From Ideonella benzenivorans (lineage in GTDB: Bacteria > Pseudomonadota > Gammaproteobacteria > Burkholderiales > Burkholderiaceae_C), in assembly GCF_020387415.1 (NCBI RefSeq), contig NZ_JAGWCB010000008.1:481183-545182 (forward strand): a stretch of DNA of 64,000 bases. Direction: 5' to 3'. Positions 28,117-35,915 of this stretch are shown here, piece after piece. The position numbers and the translations under genes were made by a program. Each line of letters opens with the position of its first letter. The first letter of the stretch is position 1. Under the pieces are notes generated by a model. It ran no database searches, was not told where the DNA came from, and saw only the letters and a list, made by a program, of their open reading frames with translations.

Positions 28117-28628
28117 GCCGTACCCGCCTCGCCCGCGTTGGCCGAGGGCAGCCCCCAGCGGGCCAGCGCCGCGTCGTCGGCCACCCGGGCGTCCACCCAG
28201 CGCGCCCCGTCCGGGGTGGTTTCCTTCTTCCAGAACGGCGCCTGGGTCTTGAGGTAGTCCATCAGGAACTCGCAGGCCTGGAAGGCCTCGCCCCGGTGGG
28301 CCGAGCTGACGGCCACCAGCACGATCTGGTCGCCTGGGGCCAGTCGCCCCACCCGGTGGATCACCCGTGCGCCGCGGATGTCAAATCGAGCCAGGGCCGC
28401 ATCGATCATCGCCTCGATGGCCCTTTCGGTCATGCCGGGGTAGTGCTCCAGCTCCATGGCCGAAACCTCTCCCGGCTGGGCCCCGTGGCGGTCGCGCACC
28501 GTGCCGACGAAGCTGACCACCGCCCCCACCCCGCCGTCGCCAGCGCGCAGCGCGGCCACGGTCTGGCTCAGGTCGAAATCGGCCGTCTGGATGGCGACGC
28601 GGGTGGCGGGACGCTGTGCTTGCGACAT
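28113..28628 (-). CDS. moaE: Molybdopterin synthase catalytic subunit
   Basis: 171 residues. MoaE with MoaD inserts the dithiolene sulfurs into cyclic pyranopterin phosphate to form molybdopterin. Visible are GAVVSFVGTVRD, LEHYPGMTERAI, HRVGRLAPGDQIVLVAVSSAHR and the catalytic lysine region LKTQAPFWKKE. It starts four bases after moaD and overlaps the flavin reductase by four bases. The C-terminal tail, about 20 residues past the core, is Ala-rich and variable in the family. Confidence 0.95.
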   Translation of the reverse strand: MSQAQRPATRVAIQTADFDLSQTVAALRAGDGGVGAVVSFVGTVRDRHGAQPGEVSAMELEHYPGMTERAIEAMIDAALARFDIRGARVIHRVGRLAPGDQIVLVAVSSAHRGEAFQACEFLMDYLKTQAPFWKKETTPDGARWVDARVADDAALARWGLPSANAGEAGTA

Positions 28629-28632
28629 CGCG

Positions 28633-28884
28633 TCAGCCCCCCGTCACCGGCGGGAAGAAGGCCAGCTCGTCTCCTTCGGCCAGCACCGTCTCGCCCGCGG
28701 CCAGCGTCTGGTTGACGGCGGCCCGCACCGGCCGCCCGGGTGCCAGTGCCGCGGTGGCGGCCTCGCTCTCGGCAGCCAGGTGGGCCCGGGCCTGGGCCAC
28801 GGTCGCGCCAGCGGGCAGTTCCAGCGCCCGGCTGGCCCCCAAGGTCTCGCGCAGCGAGGCAAAGAACAGCACCTGAATCCGCAT
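28633..28884 (-). CDS. moaD: Molybdopterin synthase sulfur carrier subunit
   Basis: 83 residues with a ubiquitin-like fold. The C terminus ends FFPPVTGG; the final Gly-Gly is thiocarboxylated and donates sulfur in molybdopterin synthesis. The N terminus IQVLFFASLRETLG is typical. Two ATG codons are adjacent (28887 and 28884); the second has better spacing to an AGGGG ribosome site. It lies between moeA and moaE in the same unit. Confidence 0.93.
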   Translation of the reverse strand: MRIQVLFFASLRETLGASRALELPAGATVAQARAHLAAESEAATAALAPGRPVRAAVNQTLAAGETVLAEGDELAFFPPVTGG

Positions 28885-28897
28885 CATGGCCCCTGTC

Positions 28898-30169
28898 TCA
28901 GGCCCCCGCGGCCAACACGGGCAGCGGGTAATAGTCCACCACATCCCCGGCGGCGATCATCTGCCCGCCCGGGTTGTCCAGCAAGCCGTCGGCCCACACC
29001 GCCGAGCTCAGCACGCCCGAGCCCTGGTTCGGATAGGGCTGCAACCGCCCGTCATCGCCCACCCGCACACGCAGGAATTCGCGCCGACGATCGGGCCGCG
29101 GCCAATCGAAGCCGGCGGTCAGTCGCAAGGGCCGCGGCAACGCGCAGGCGCCCCCTTGCAGGGCCCGCAGCAGCGGCGCCACGGTGAGCCAGAAGGTCAC
29201 GAAGCTCGCCACCGGATTGCCCGGCAGGCCCATCAGCAGGGTCTCGCCGCCCATGGCGCGGCGCACCGCCCCCACCGCCAGCGGCTTGCCCGGTTTGGCG
29301 GACAGCTGCCAGTGGTGCAGCCAACCTTCGGCCTGCACCGCGGGCCGCAGGTGATCCTCTTCCCCGACCGAGGCCCCGCCCGAGGTGACGATCAGGTCAT
29401 GGCCCGCTGCCGCCTCGCGCAGGCTGGCCTGCACACGCGCCCGCTGATCGGGCACGGCGCCCAGGTCGGTCACGTCACAGCCCAGCGACTGCAGCAGGCC
29501 GCGCAACATGAAACGGTTGCTGTTGTAGATCGCGCCGGGTTTGAGCGGCTCGCCCGGCAGCACCAGCTCGTCCCCGCTGCACAGCAGGGCCACGCGGGGC
29601 CGACAGTGCACGGTCAGCGTGGACACGCCCACGGCGGCGGCCAGGCCCAGCGCCTGCGCAGTCAGCCGCTGGCCGGCGGCCAGCACCTCGGTCCCGCTGG
29701 CCACGTCCTCGCCGCGCCGGCGCACCCATTGCCCGGACGGCACGCATTCCTGCACCTGCACCCGCCCCCAGGGTGTGCCCGCCTCCGGCTGGGCCAGGCA
29801 GGCCTCCTGCATCACCACGGCATCGGCGCCCTCCGGCAAGGGGGCCCCGGTGAAGATGCGCGCGGCCGTGCCGGCTGCCAGCGGGGTGCCGGCATGGCCG
29901 GCGGCGATGCGCTGGCTCACCGGCAGCACGGTGCCCGCTTGCGGCACATCGGCGCTGCGCATGGCGTAGCCGTCCATCGCGCTGTTGTCGCAGGGCGGCA
30001 CATCCACACGGGCCCGCACGGGGGCCGCCAGCACACGCCCCAGCCCATCGAACAGCGACACCGTCTCGGTCGCCTGGCATCGATGGCTGTCGGCCAACTC
30101 AGCCAGTTGCGCCAGCACCGCTTCCAGCGCCAACAAGGGCGGCCGGGCGGAAGGAGATGAATCAGCCAT
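28898..30169 (-). CDS. moeA: Molybdopterin molybdenumtransferase
   Basis: 423 residues. MoeA inserts molybdate into adenylylated molybdopterin. It shows DVPPCDNSAMDGYAM (N-terminal active-site region), [18 protein letters not shown], the MoeA core VTSGGASVGEEDHL and the GLPGNPVASFVTF loop, with the C-terminal beta domain after residue 340. ATG at 30169 overlaps the end of mobB by eight bases. A start ten codons earlier exists but lies deeper inside mobB. Confidence 0.95.
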   Translation of the reverse strand: MADSSPSARPPLLALEAVLAQLAELADSHRCQATETVSLFDGLGRVLAAPVRARVDVPPCDNSAMDGYAMRSADVPQAGTVLPVSQRIAAGHAGTPLAAGTAARIFTGAPLPEGADAVVMQEACLAQPEAGTPWGRVQVQECVPSGQWVRRRGEDVASGTEVLAAGQRLTAQALGLAAAVGVSTLTVHCRPRVALLCSGDELVLPGEPLKPGAIYNSNRFMLRGLLQSLGCDVTDLGAVPDQRARVQASLREAAAGHDLIVTSGGASVGEEDHLRPAVQAEGWLHHWQLSAKPGKPLAVGAVRRAMGGETLLMGLPGNPVASFVTFWLTVAPLLRALQGGACALPRPLRLTAGFDWPRPDRRREFLRVRVGDDGRLQPYPNQGSGVLSSAVWADGLLDNPGGQMIAAGDVVDYYPLPVLAAGA

Positions 30170-30701
30170 GGTGGGGAGGATGGTAGAGGTAGCGTTCACC
30201 GCTGGCCAGCAGATGGCGCACCAGCAACGCGGGTTCGTTCAGGTCCAGCACCGGCACCCGGGGCACCTCGGGCAGCGAAGCCGGGTCGTCAGTGATGACG
30301 GCCACCACCTGCGGGTCGTGCAGGAACAGCGGCTCGCGCCCCGCCGGCCCCACCCCGTCACGCCACACCTCGACCTTGGGCAGGTCTTCGTGCTTGAAGC
30401 CTTCGACCAGCACCCAGTCGCAAGGGCTCAACTCGGCGATCAACACATGCGGATCCAGCACCTGCGGCTGCGCGAACTCCCGCATCAGGGCCAGACGGTG
30501 GCTGTTGGCCACCAGCACCTCGCCGGCCCCGGCCTGGCGGTGGCGCCAGCTGTCCTTGCCGGGGTGGTCGATGTCAAAGCGGTGATGGGCATGTTTGATC
30601 ACCGACACCCGCTGCCCCGCGGCACGCAGGCCGGCGATCACGCCTTCCAGCAGCGTGGTCTTGCCCATGCCGGATGCACCGCAGACGCCGATCACCCGCA
30701 T
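30162..30701 (-). CDS. mobB: Molybdopterin-guanine dinucleotide biosynthesis adaptor MobB
   Basis: 179 residues. MobB is a GTP-binding P-loop protein that supports MobA in making the guanine dinucleotide form of the cofactor. Walker A is GASGMGKTT at about residues 7-15, followed by VSVIKHAHHRFDIDHPGKDSWRH, typical of MobB, and the later VLVEGFKHEDLPKVEV. It follows thrC by 23 bases and overlaps moeA, so molybdenum-cofactor genes are tied to the threonine pathway transcript. Confidence 0.93.
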   Translation of the reverse strand: MRVIGVCGASGMGKTTLLEGVIAGLRAAGQRVSVIKHAHHRFDIDHPGKDSWRHRQAGAGEVLVANSHRLALMREFAQPQVLDPHVLIAELSPCDWVLVEGFKHEDLPKVEVWRDGVGPAGREPLFLHDPQVVAVITDDPASLPEVPRVPVLDLNEPALLVRHLLASGERYLYHPPHHG

Positions 30702-30724
30702 GGCCGCGCCGAGGTCCTGGGGCC

Positions 30725-32140
30725 TCAATCCTGGCAATGCTCGGCCACGAAGGCCTTCACCACGTCGACCTGGGCCGGCACCACGGTGAAACGCTTGGGC
30801 AAGGCCTCCAGGCCCGCCAGCACGGCCGGCCGTTCGGGTTCGCGGCCCAGAGCCTCGCGGATCGTCGCGGCGAACTTGGTCGGCAGCGCCGTCTCCAGCA
30901 CGATCATCGGCACGCCCGCCTCGACATGCTCGGCGGCGACCTTCACGCCATCAGCGGTGTGCGGATCGACCAGGGTGGCAAAGCGCGCCCAGGTGCTGCG
31001 GATGGTGGACAGCCGGTCGGCATGGGTGCTCTTGCCCGACTGGAAGCCGAAGTCGGCCACGTGGGCGCGCTCCTCGGCGTTCAGTGTGAACACGCCTTCG
31101 CGGGCCAGGGTCTCACCGAACAGGGTCCGCACCCGCGCGCCATCACGGCCCAGCAGGTCGCAGACGAAGCGCTCGAAGTTGGACGCCTTGGAGATGTCCA
31201 TCGACGGGCTGCTGGTCTCGTGCGTCTCGGCGCTGCCGCGCACCCGGTAGCTGCCGGTGCGGAAGAACTCGTCGAGCACGTCGTTCTCGTTGGTCGCCAC
31301 CACCAGGTGCTTCACCGGCAGGCCCATCATGCGGGCCACATGGCCGGCACAGACGTTGCCGAAGTTGCCCGAGGGCACGCAGAAGCTGACCTGCTCGCTG
31401 TTGTCCTTCGTGGCTTGGAAGTAGCCGGCGAAGTAGTACACCACCTGGGCCAGCAGGCGCGCCCAATTGATCGAGTTGACGGTGCCGATCTTGTACTGGC
31501 GCTTGAAGGCCAGGTCGTTGGACACGGCCTTGACGATGTCCTGCGCGTCGTCGAACACGCCTTCCACCGCCAGGTTGTGGATGTTGGCGTCCTGCAGGCT
31601 GAACATCTGGGCCTGCTGGAACGGGCTCATGCGGCCGTGCGGGCTGAGCATGAAGACCCGCACGCCCTTCTTGCCGCGCATGGCGTATTCGGCCGCGCTG
31701 CCGGTGTCGCCCGAGGTGGCACCCAGGATGTTGAGCTGCTCGCCGCGGCGGGCCAGTTCGTACTCGAACAGGTTGCCCAGCAGCTGCATGGCCATGTCCT
31801 TGAAGGCCAGGGTCGGCCCGTTGGACAGCGCCTCGATCATCAGGCCCGAATCACCCAGGCGGCGCACCGGCACGATGGCCTCGCTGCCAAAGACCTCGGC
31901 GGTGTAGGTCTTGTCGACCAGGGCCTTCAGATCGGCAGCCGGGATGTCGTCGATGTAGAGCGAGAGGATCTCGAAGGCGAGCTCTGCATAGCGCAGGCCG
32001 CGCCAGCGCGCCAGCGTCGCCGCGTCCACCTTCGGGTAGGCCAGCGGCAGGTACAGGCCGCCATCCGGCGCCAGGCCTTCCAGCAGGATTTCGCAGAAGC
32101 GGCGCTCGGTGCGGTCGCCGCGGGTGCTGATGTACTTCAT
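30725..32140 (-). CDS. thrC: Threonine synthase
   Basis: 471 residues, the longer gram-negative ThrC type. It converts O-phosphohomoserine to threonine with pyridoxal phosphate. N-terminal KYISTRGD, the PLP lysine in LAFKDMAMQ, the phosphate-binding GATSGDTGSAAEYA and VPSGNFGNVCAG are all present. It follows hom by 17 bases, forming the threonine branch of the aspartate pathway in order hom-thrC. No homoserine kinase (thrB) lies beside it. Confidence 0.96.
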   Translation of the reverse strand: MKYISTRGDRTERRFCEILLEGLAPDGGLYLPLAYPKVDAATLARWRGLRYAELAFEILSLYIDDIPAADLKALVDKTYTAEVFGSEAIVPVRRLGDSGLMIEALSNGPTLAFKDMAMQLLGNLFEYELARRGEQLNILGATSGDTGSAAEYAMRGKKGVRVFMLSPHGRMSPFQQAQMFSLQDANIHNLAVEGVFDDAQDIVKAVSNDLAFKRQYKIGTVNSINWARLLAQVVYYFAGYFQATKDNSEQVSFCVPSGNFGNVCAGHVARMMGLPVKHLVVATNENDVLDEFFRTGSYRVRGSAETHETSSPSMDISKASNFERFVCDLLGRDGARVRTLFGETLAREGVFTLNAEERAHVADFGFQSGKSTHADRLSTIRSTWARFATLVDPHTADGVKVAAEHVEAGVPMIVLETALPTKFAATIREALGREPERPAVLAGLEALPKRFTVVPAQVDVVKAFVAEHCQD

Positions 32141-32157
32141 GATCGCTCCCGGGCCGT

Positions 32158-33468
32158 TCAGGCCAGCTCTTCCTTGCGCAGGCTGACGATGGGGGCCAGC
32201 ACGGTCGGCAGGGCCTGCATCTTGGCCTGGGCGGCGCGCAGCCGACCTTCGATGGTCTTGTGCGTCAGGATGATCAGGTCGGTCTGACGCTCGCCGTCCT
32301 CGGATTCGCGCTGCAGCACCGCGTCGATCGAGATGCCGTTGTCGGCCAGGATGCCGGTGATCTCGGCCAGCACGCCGGCCTCGTCGGCCACCCGCAGGCG
32401 CAGGTAGAACGAGGTCTGCACGGCCTCGATCGGCAGGATGGGCGTGTCGGCCAGCGCGTCAGGCTGGAAGGCCAGCGACGGCACACGGTGCCCCGGCTCG
32501 GCGGAGGCCAGGCGGGTGATGTCCACCAGGTCGGCGATCACCGCCGAGGCCGTCGGCTCGGAGCCAGCGCCCTTGCCGTAGTACAGCGTGGTGCCCACCG
32601 CATCGGCCTGCACCAGCACCGCGTTCATCGCCCCTTCCACATTGGCGATCAGGCGCTTGGCCGGGATCAGCGTCGGGTGCACGCGCAGCTCGATGCCGTC
32701 ATCGCGATGCTTGGTGATGCCGAGCAGCTTGATGCGGTAACCGAGTTGCTCGGCATAGCGGATGTCCAGCGCCTGCAGCTGGGTGATGCCCTCGACATGC
32801 GCCTTGTCGAATTGCACCGGGATGCCGAAGGCCAGCGCGCTCATCAGCGTGACCTTGTGGGCCGCGTCCACACCCTCGATGTCGAAGGTCGGATCGGCCT
32901 CGGCATAGCCCAGCCGCTGGGCCTCCTTGAGCACCACGCTGAAGTCCAGACCCTTCTCGCGCATCTCGGAGAGGATGAAGTTGGTGGTGCCGTTGATGAT
33001 GCCGGCGATCCACTCGATGCGGTTGGCGGTCAGGCCCTCGCGCAGCGCCTTGATGATGGGGATGCCGCCAGCCACTGCGGCCTCGAAGGCCACCGTGACG
33101 CCCTTCTCCCGCGCGGCGGCGAAGATCTCGCTGCCATGCACGGCCAGCAGCGCCTTGTTGGCGGTGACCACATGCTTGCCCGCGGCGATGGCCTCCAGCA
33201 CCAGGGTCTTGGCCACGCCGTAGCCGCCAATCAGTTCGACAACGATGTCGATTTCGGGGTTGGCAATCACCTCCCGCGCATCGCCCACCACCTTCACGCC
33301 CTCGCCCACGATGCTGCGCGCACGCTCGGTGTCCAGGTCGGCCACCATGGTGATCTCGATGCCCCGGCCGGCGCGGCGCCGAATCTCCTGCTGGTTGCGC
33401 TGCAGGACATGGAAGGTACCGGAACCAACGGTGCCGATGCCGAGAAGGCCGACCTGGATGGGTTTCAT
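32158..33468 (-). CDS. hom: Homoserine dehydrogenase
   Basis: 436 residues. It reduces aspartate semialdehyde to homoserine. The N-terminal Rossmann fold has VGLLGIGTVGSG; the dimer and substrate region includes NKALLAVHG, EAAVAGGIPIIKALREGL, GIINGTTNFIL and EADPTFDIEGVDAAHK, where lysine and aspartate act in catalysis. A C-terminal ACT domain (about 350-430) with FYLRLRVADEAGVLAEI is the usual site for threonine feedback control. It follows alaA by 51 bases. Confidence 0.97.
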   Translation of the reverse strand: MKPIQVGLLGIGTVGSGTFHVLQRNQQEIRRRAGRGIEITMVADLDTERARSIVGEGVKVVGDAREVIANPEIDIVVELIGGYGVAKTLVLEAIAAGKHVVTANKALLAVHGSEIFAAAREKGVTVAFEAAVAGGIPIIKALREGLTANRIEWIAGIINGTTNFILSEMREKGLDFSVVLKEAQRLGYAEADPTFDIEGVDAAHKVTLMSALAFGIPVQFDKAHVEGITQLQALDIRYAEQLGYRIKLLGITKHRDDGIELRVHPTLIPAKRLIANVEGAMNAVLVQADAVGTTLYYGKGAGSEPTASAVIADLVDITRLASAEPGHRVPSLAFQPDALADTPILPIEAVQTSFYLRLRVADEAGVLAEITGILADNGISIDAVLQRESEDGERQTDLIILTHKTIEGRLRAAQAKMQALPTVLAPIVSLRKEELA

Positions 33469-33519
33469 GCGATGACTCAGTCTGTGGAACGCGGGAAAGG
33501 AATTGTCAGCGACCGCGGG

Positions 33520-34746
33520 TCAGGTGCCGTGACGCTTGCGATAGCGGTCGAGGAAGCGCGCGATGCGCCCGATGGCCTCGGTGAGGTCGTCGGTGTTGGG
33601 CAGGAACACGACGCGGAAGTGGTCCGGGTCGGGCCAATTGAAGCCGGTGCCCTGCACGATCAACACCTTCTCCTGGGCCAGCAGATCGTAGGCGAACTGC
33701 TGGTCGTCGGCGATCGGATAGATCTTCGAATCCAGGCGCGGGAACATGTAGAGCGCCGCCTGGGGCTTGACCACGCTGACGCCCGGGATCTGGGTCAGCA
33801 GGTCGTAGGCCAGGTCGCGCTGACGGGCCAGCCGGCCGCCCGGCGCCACGAGGTCCTTGATGCTCTGGTAGCCGCCCAGCGCGGTCTGGATCGCCAGCTG
33901 GCCGGGCGTGTTCGCGCACAGGCGCATCGAAGCCAGCATGTTCAGGCCTTCGATGTAATCCTTGGCGCGCTTCTTGTCGCCCGACACCACCATCCAGCCG
34001 GAACGGTAACCGCAGGAGCGGTAGTTCTTCGACAGCCCGTTGAAGGTCAAGAACAGCACGTCCTCGGCCAGCGAAGCGATGCTGGTGTGGGACACGCCGT
34101 CGTAGAGCACCTTGTCGTAGATCTCGTCGGCGAACACGATCAGGCCGTGCTCACGCGCGATGTCCACAATGCCCTGGAGGATCTCCACCGGGTACAGCGC
34201 ACCGGTCGGGTTGTTCGGGTTGATCAGGACCAGCGCCTTGGTGTGCGGCGTGATCTTGGCGCGCATGTCGTCCAGATCGGGCAGCCAGCCGCTGCCTTCA
34301 TCGCAGCGGTAGTGCACCGGCGTGCCGCCCGACAGCGACACCACGGCCGTGTAGAGCGGGTAGTCGGGCGACGGGATCAGCACCTCGTCGCCAGCATCCA
34401 GCAGGGCGTTCATGCTGAAGGCGATCAGCTCGGACGCGCCGTTGCCCAGGTAGACATCATCGACCGTGACGCCCTTGATGCCCTTCTCCTGGCAGTAGTG
34501 CACCACCGCCTTGCGCGGCGCGAACAGGCCCTTGCTGTCGGTGTAGCCGGCTGCGTCGGGCAGGTTGCGGATCATGTCCTGGATGATCTCGTCAGGCGGC
34601 AACAGGCCGAACGCGGCCACATTGCCGATGTTCAGCTTGATGATCTTCTGACCTTCATCTTCCATCTGGCGGGCCTTGTCCAGCACAGGCCCCCGGATGT
34701 CATAACCTACGTTTTCAAGCTTGCTGGACTTGGCTATCGGTTTCAA
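33520..34746 (-). CDS. alaA: Glutamate-pyruvate aminotransferase (AlaA type)
   Basis: 408 residues. A class I aminotransferase close to E. coli AlaA, which makes alanine from pyruvate. Marks are DIRGPVLDKARQMEDEGQ, LNIGNVAAFGLLPPDEI, NPNNPTGALY, FADEIYDKVLYDG and the PLP lysine in FNGLSKNYRSCGYRSGWMV. The start is TTG at 34746 with an AGGAG ribosome site eight bases upstream; the next ATG would remove the conserved N terminus. It heads the alaA-hom-thrC-mobB-moeA-moaD-moaE-flavin reductase transcript. Preference for alanine over other keto acids is inferred from similarity. Confidence 0.92.
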   Translation of the reverse strand: MKPIAKSSKLENVGYDIRGPVLDKARQMEDEGQKIIKLNIGNVAAFGLLPPDEIIQDMIRNLPDAAGYTDSKGLFAPRKAVVHYCQEKGIKGVTVDDVYLGNGASELIAFSMNALLDAGDEVLIPSPDYPLYTAVVSLSGGTPVHYRCDEGSGWLPDLDDMRAKITPHTKALVLINPNNPTGALYPVEILQGIVDIAREHGLIVFADEIYDKVLYDGVSHTSIASLAEDVLFLTFNGLSKNYRSCGYRSGWMVVSGDKKRAKDYIEGLNMLASMRLCANTPGQLAIQTALGGYQSIKDLVAPGGRLARQRDLAYDLLTQIPGVSVVKPQAALYMFPRLDSKIYPIADDQQFAYDLLAQEKVLIVQGTGFNWPDPDHFRVVFLPNTDDLTEAIGRIARFLDRYRKRHGT

Positions 34747-34799
34747 ACCGCAATCTCCTGCAATGCCCCTGCACTTGGGTGTGCTCTTAGGTCGGGGAA

Positions 34800-34820
34800 A
34801 CCTATAATTAAAACATAGGT
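34800..34820. promoter_or_regulatory. Inverted repeat with embedded -10 box, Mth938-like gene promoter
   Basis: ACCTAT (34800-34805) and ATAGGT (34815-34820) form an inverted repeat around an AT-rich spacer. A perfect TATAAT (34803-34808) overlaps its left arm, 41 bases before the GTG of the Mth938-like gene. It lies in the 102-base divergent region with alaA. A matching -35 box is weak. A repressor bound here would cover the -10 element. Confidence 0.45.
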
Positions 34821-34848
34821 AGCCCCCTCAGATCGCGCAGGAGCATTC

Positions 34849-35217
34849 GTGAAATTCCAACCCGACACGCTGGAGGGCGTCAATGCCATTGCCCGCATCG
34901 AGCCCGGCCGGGTCTGGGTGCGGCAGGCACAGTTCGAGCACAGCGTGCTGGTGCCCTGGCAGGGCCAGGTGCAGGCCTGGGACGCCCGCCAGCCCAGCGA
35001 CCTGACCAGCACACATTTCGAGCCACTCGTGGCGCTCGCGCCCGAGCTGGTGATCTTCGGCAGTGGGCCGCGCCACACCTTCATCTCGCCGCAGCTCTAT
35101 CGCGCCCTGATCGAACAGCGCATCGGCATCGAAACGATGGACACCGCCGCAGCCTGCCGCACCTACAACGTGCTGGTCAGCGAAGGCCGCCGGGTCGTGG
35201 CCGCCTTGCTCCTCTGA
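34849..35217 (+). CDS. Mth938-like (NDUFAF3 / DUF498) domain protein
   Basis: 122 residues, one Mth938-like domain. Marks are VWVRQAQFEHSVLVPW, the central ELVIFGSGPRHTFISPQL and the end GIETMDTAAACRTYNVLVSEGRRVVAALLL, a pattern shared with human NDUFAF3, a complex I assembly factor. In bacteria the role is not established. The start is GTG at 34849 with AGGAG upstream. It is divergent from alaA and precedes bcp by 84 bases. Confidence 0.85.
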   Translation: MKFQPDTLEGVNAIARIEPGRVWVRQAQFEHSVLVPWQGQVQAWDARQPSDLTSTHFEPLVALAPELVIFGSGPRHTFISPQLYRALIEQRIGIETMDTAAACRTYNVLVSEGRRVVAALLL

Positions 35218-35245
35218 GCCAACGATGCGAAGGGACTTGACGGTT

Positions 35246-35281
35246 CAACTTATAATTCGAAGTTGTGCCTTTCATAGGCAC
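35246..35281 (+). promoter_or_regulatory. Two adjacent inverted repeats upstream of bcp
   Basis: CAACTT (35246-35251) pairs with AAGTTG (35260-35265) around a TATAAT (35251-35256). Immediately after, GTGCCT (35265-35270) pairs with AGGCAC (35276-35281). The first resembles an operator over a -10 box; the second would form a small hairpin in the leader, about 20 bases before the bcp ATG. Confidence 0.4.
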
Positions 35282-35301
35282 CCTGCTGAACACCCATTCT
35301 C

Positions 35302-35778
35302 ATGACGCCAGCCCTCAACAAACCTCTGCCGGACATTGAAGCGCAAGCGACGGGTGGTGTGAAGTTCACACCCCAATCGTTTCATGGTCAAACTGTGGTG
35401 CTGTACTTCTACCCCAAGGACAACACGCCCGGTTGCACGACCGAAGCAATGCAATTCCGGGATCATCACGAGGAATTCGTGAAAGCCGGCGCCGTGGTGT
35501 TTGGCGTCTCGCGCGACAACATGGCCTCGCACGACAAGTTCAAGCAGAACCTGGAACTGCCGTTCCAGCTGATCGCCGACACGGAAGAGAAACTGTGTCA
35601 CATGTTCGGCGTGGTCAAGAACAAGATCATGTACGGCAAGAAGGTCAAGGGCATTGAGCGCTCGACCTTCCTGATCGACAGCCATGGCGTGCTGCGGGCC
35701 GAATGGCGCGGCATCAAGGTGGCAGGCCATGTCGACGAGGTTCTCAAGGCCGTGCAGGAACTGAAAGTCGCCGCCTGA
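35302..35778 (+). CDS. bcp: Thiol peroxidase Bcp (PrxQ-type peroxiredoxin)
   Basis: 158 residues. It reduces hydrogen peroxide and organic peroxides with a peroxidatic cysteine, C45 in DNTPGCTTEA. The resolving cysteine found five residues later in E. coli Bcp is methionine here (M50); C99 in KLCHMFGV is the only other cysteine, so the enzyme is either a 1-Cys type or uses C99. YFYPKDNTPG and the closing WRGIKVAGHVDEVL are typical. It is followed by a strong terminator. Confidence 0.94.
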   Translation: MTPALNKPLPDIEAQATGGVKFTPQSFHGQTVVLYFYPKDNTPGCTTEAMQFRDHHEEFVKAGAVVFGVSRDNMASHDKFKQNLELPFQLIADTEEKLCHMFGVVKNKIMYGKKVKGIERSTFLIDSHGVLRAEWRGIKVAGHVDEVLKAVQELKVAA

Positions 35779-35853
35779 GACACCGGTTTGCACAGCGCGC
35801 GAGTTGTGCATAATGGGTCCATGCCCGAGCAATTTCCGTCGCGCATCCCCCGA

Positions 35854-35884
35854 AAAGCCGCACAGTCGTCTGTGCGGCTTTTTT
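35854..35884 (+). terminator. Intrinsic terminator after bcp
   Basis: A perfect 12-bp stem (35854-35865 with 35870-35881) closes a TCGT loop and runs into a T tract. It separates bcp from the PhoH-family gene. Confidence 0.92.
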
Positions 35885-35915
35885 GTTTCTGAAATTCAGT
35901 TCAGGCCCTTCGTCC

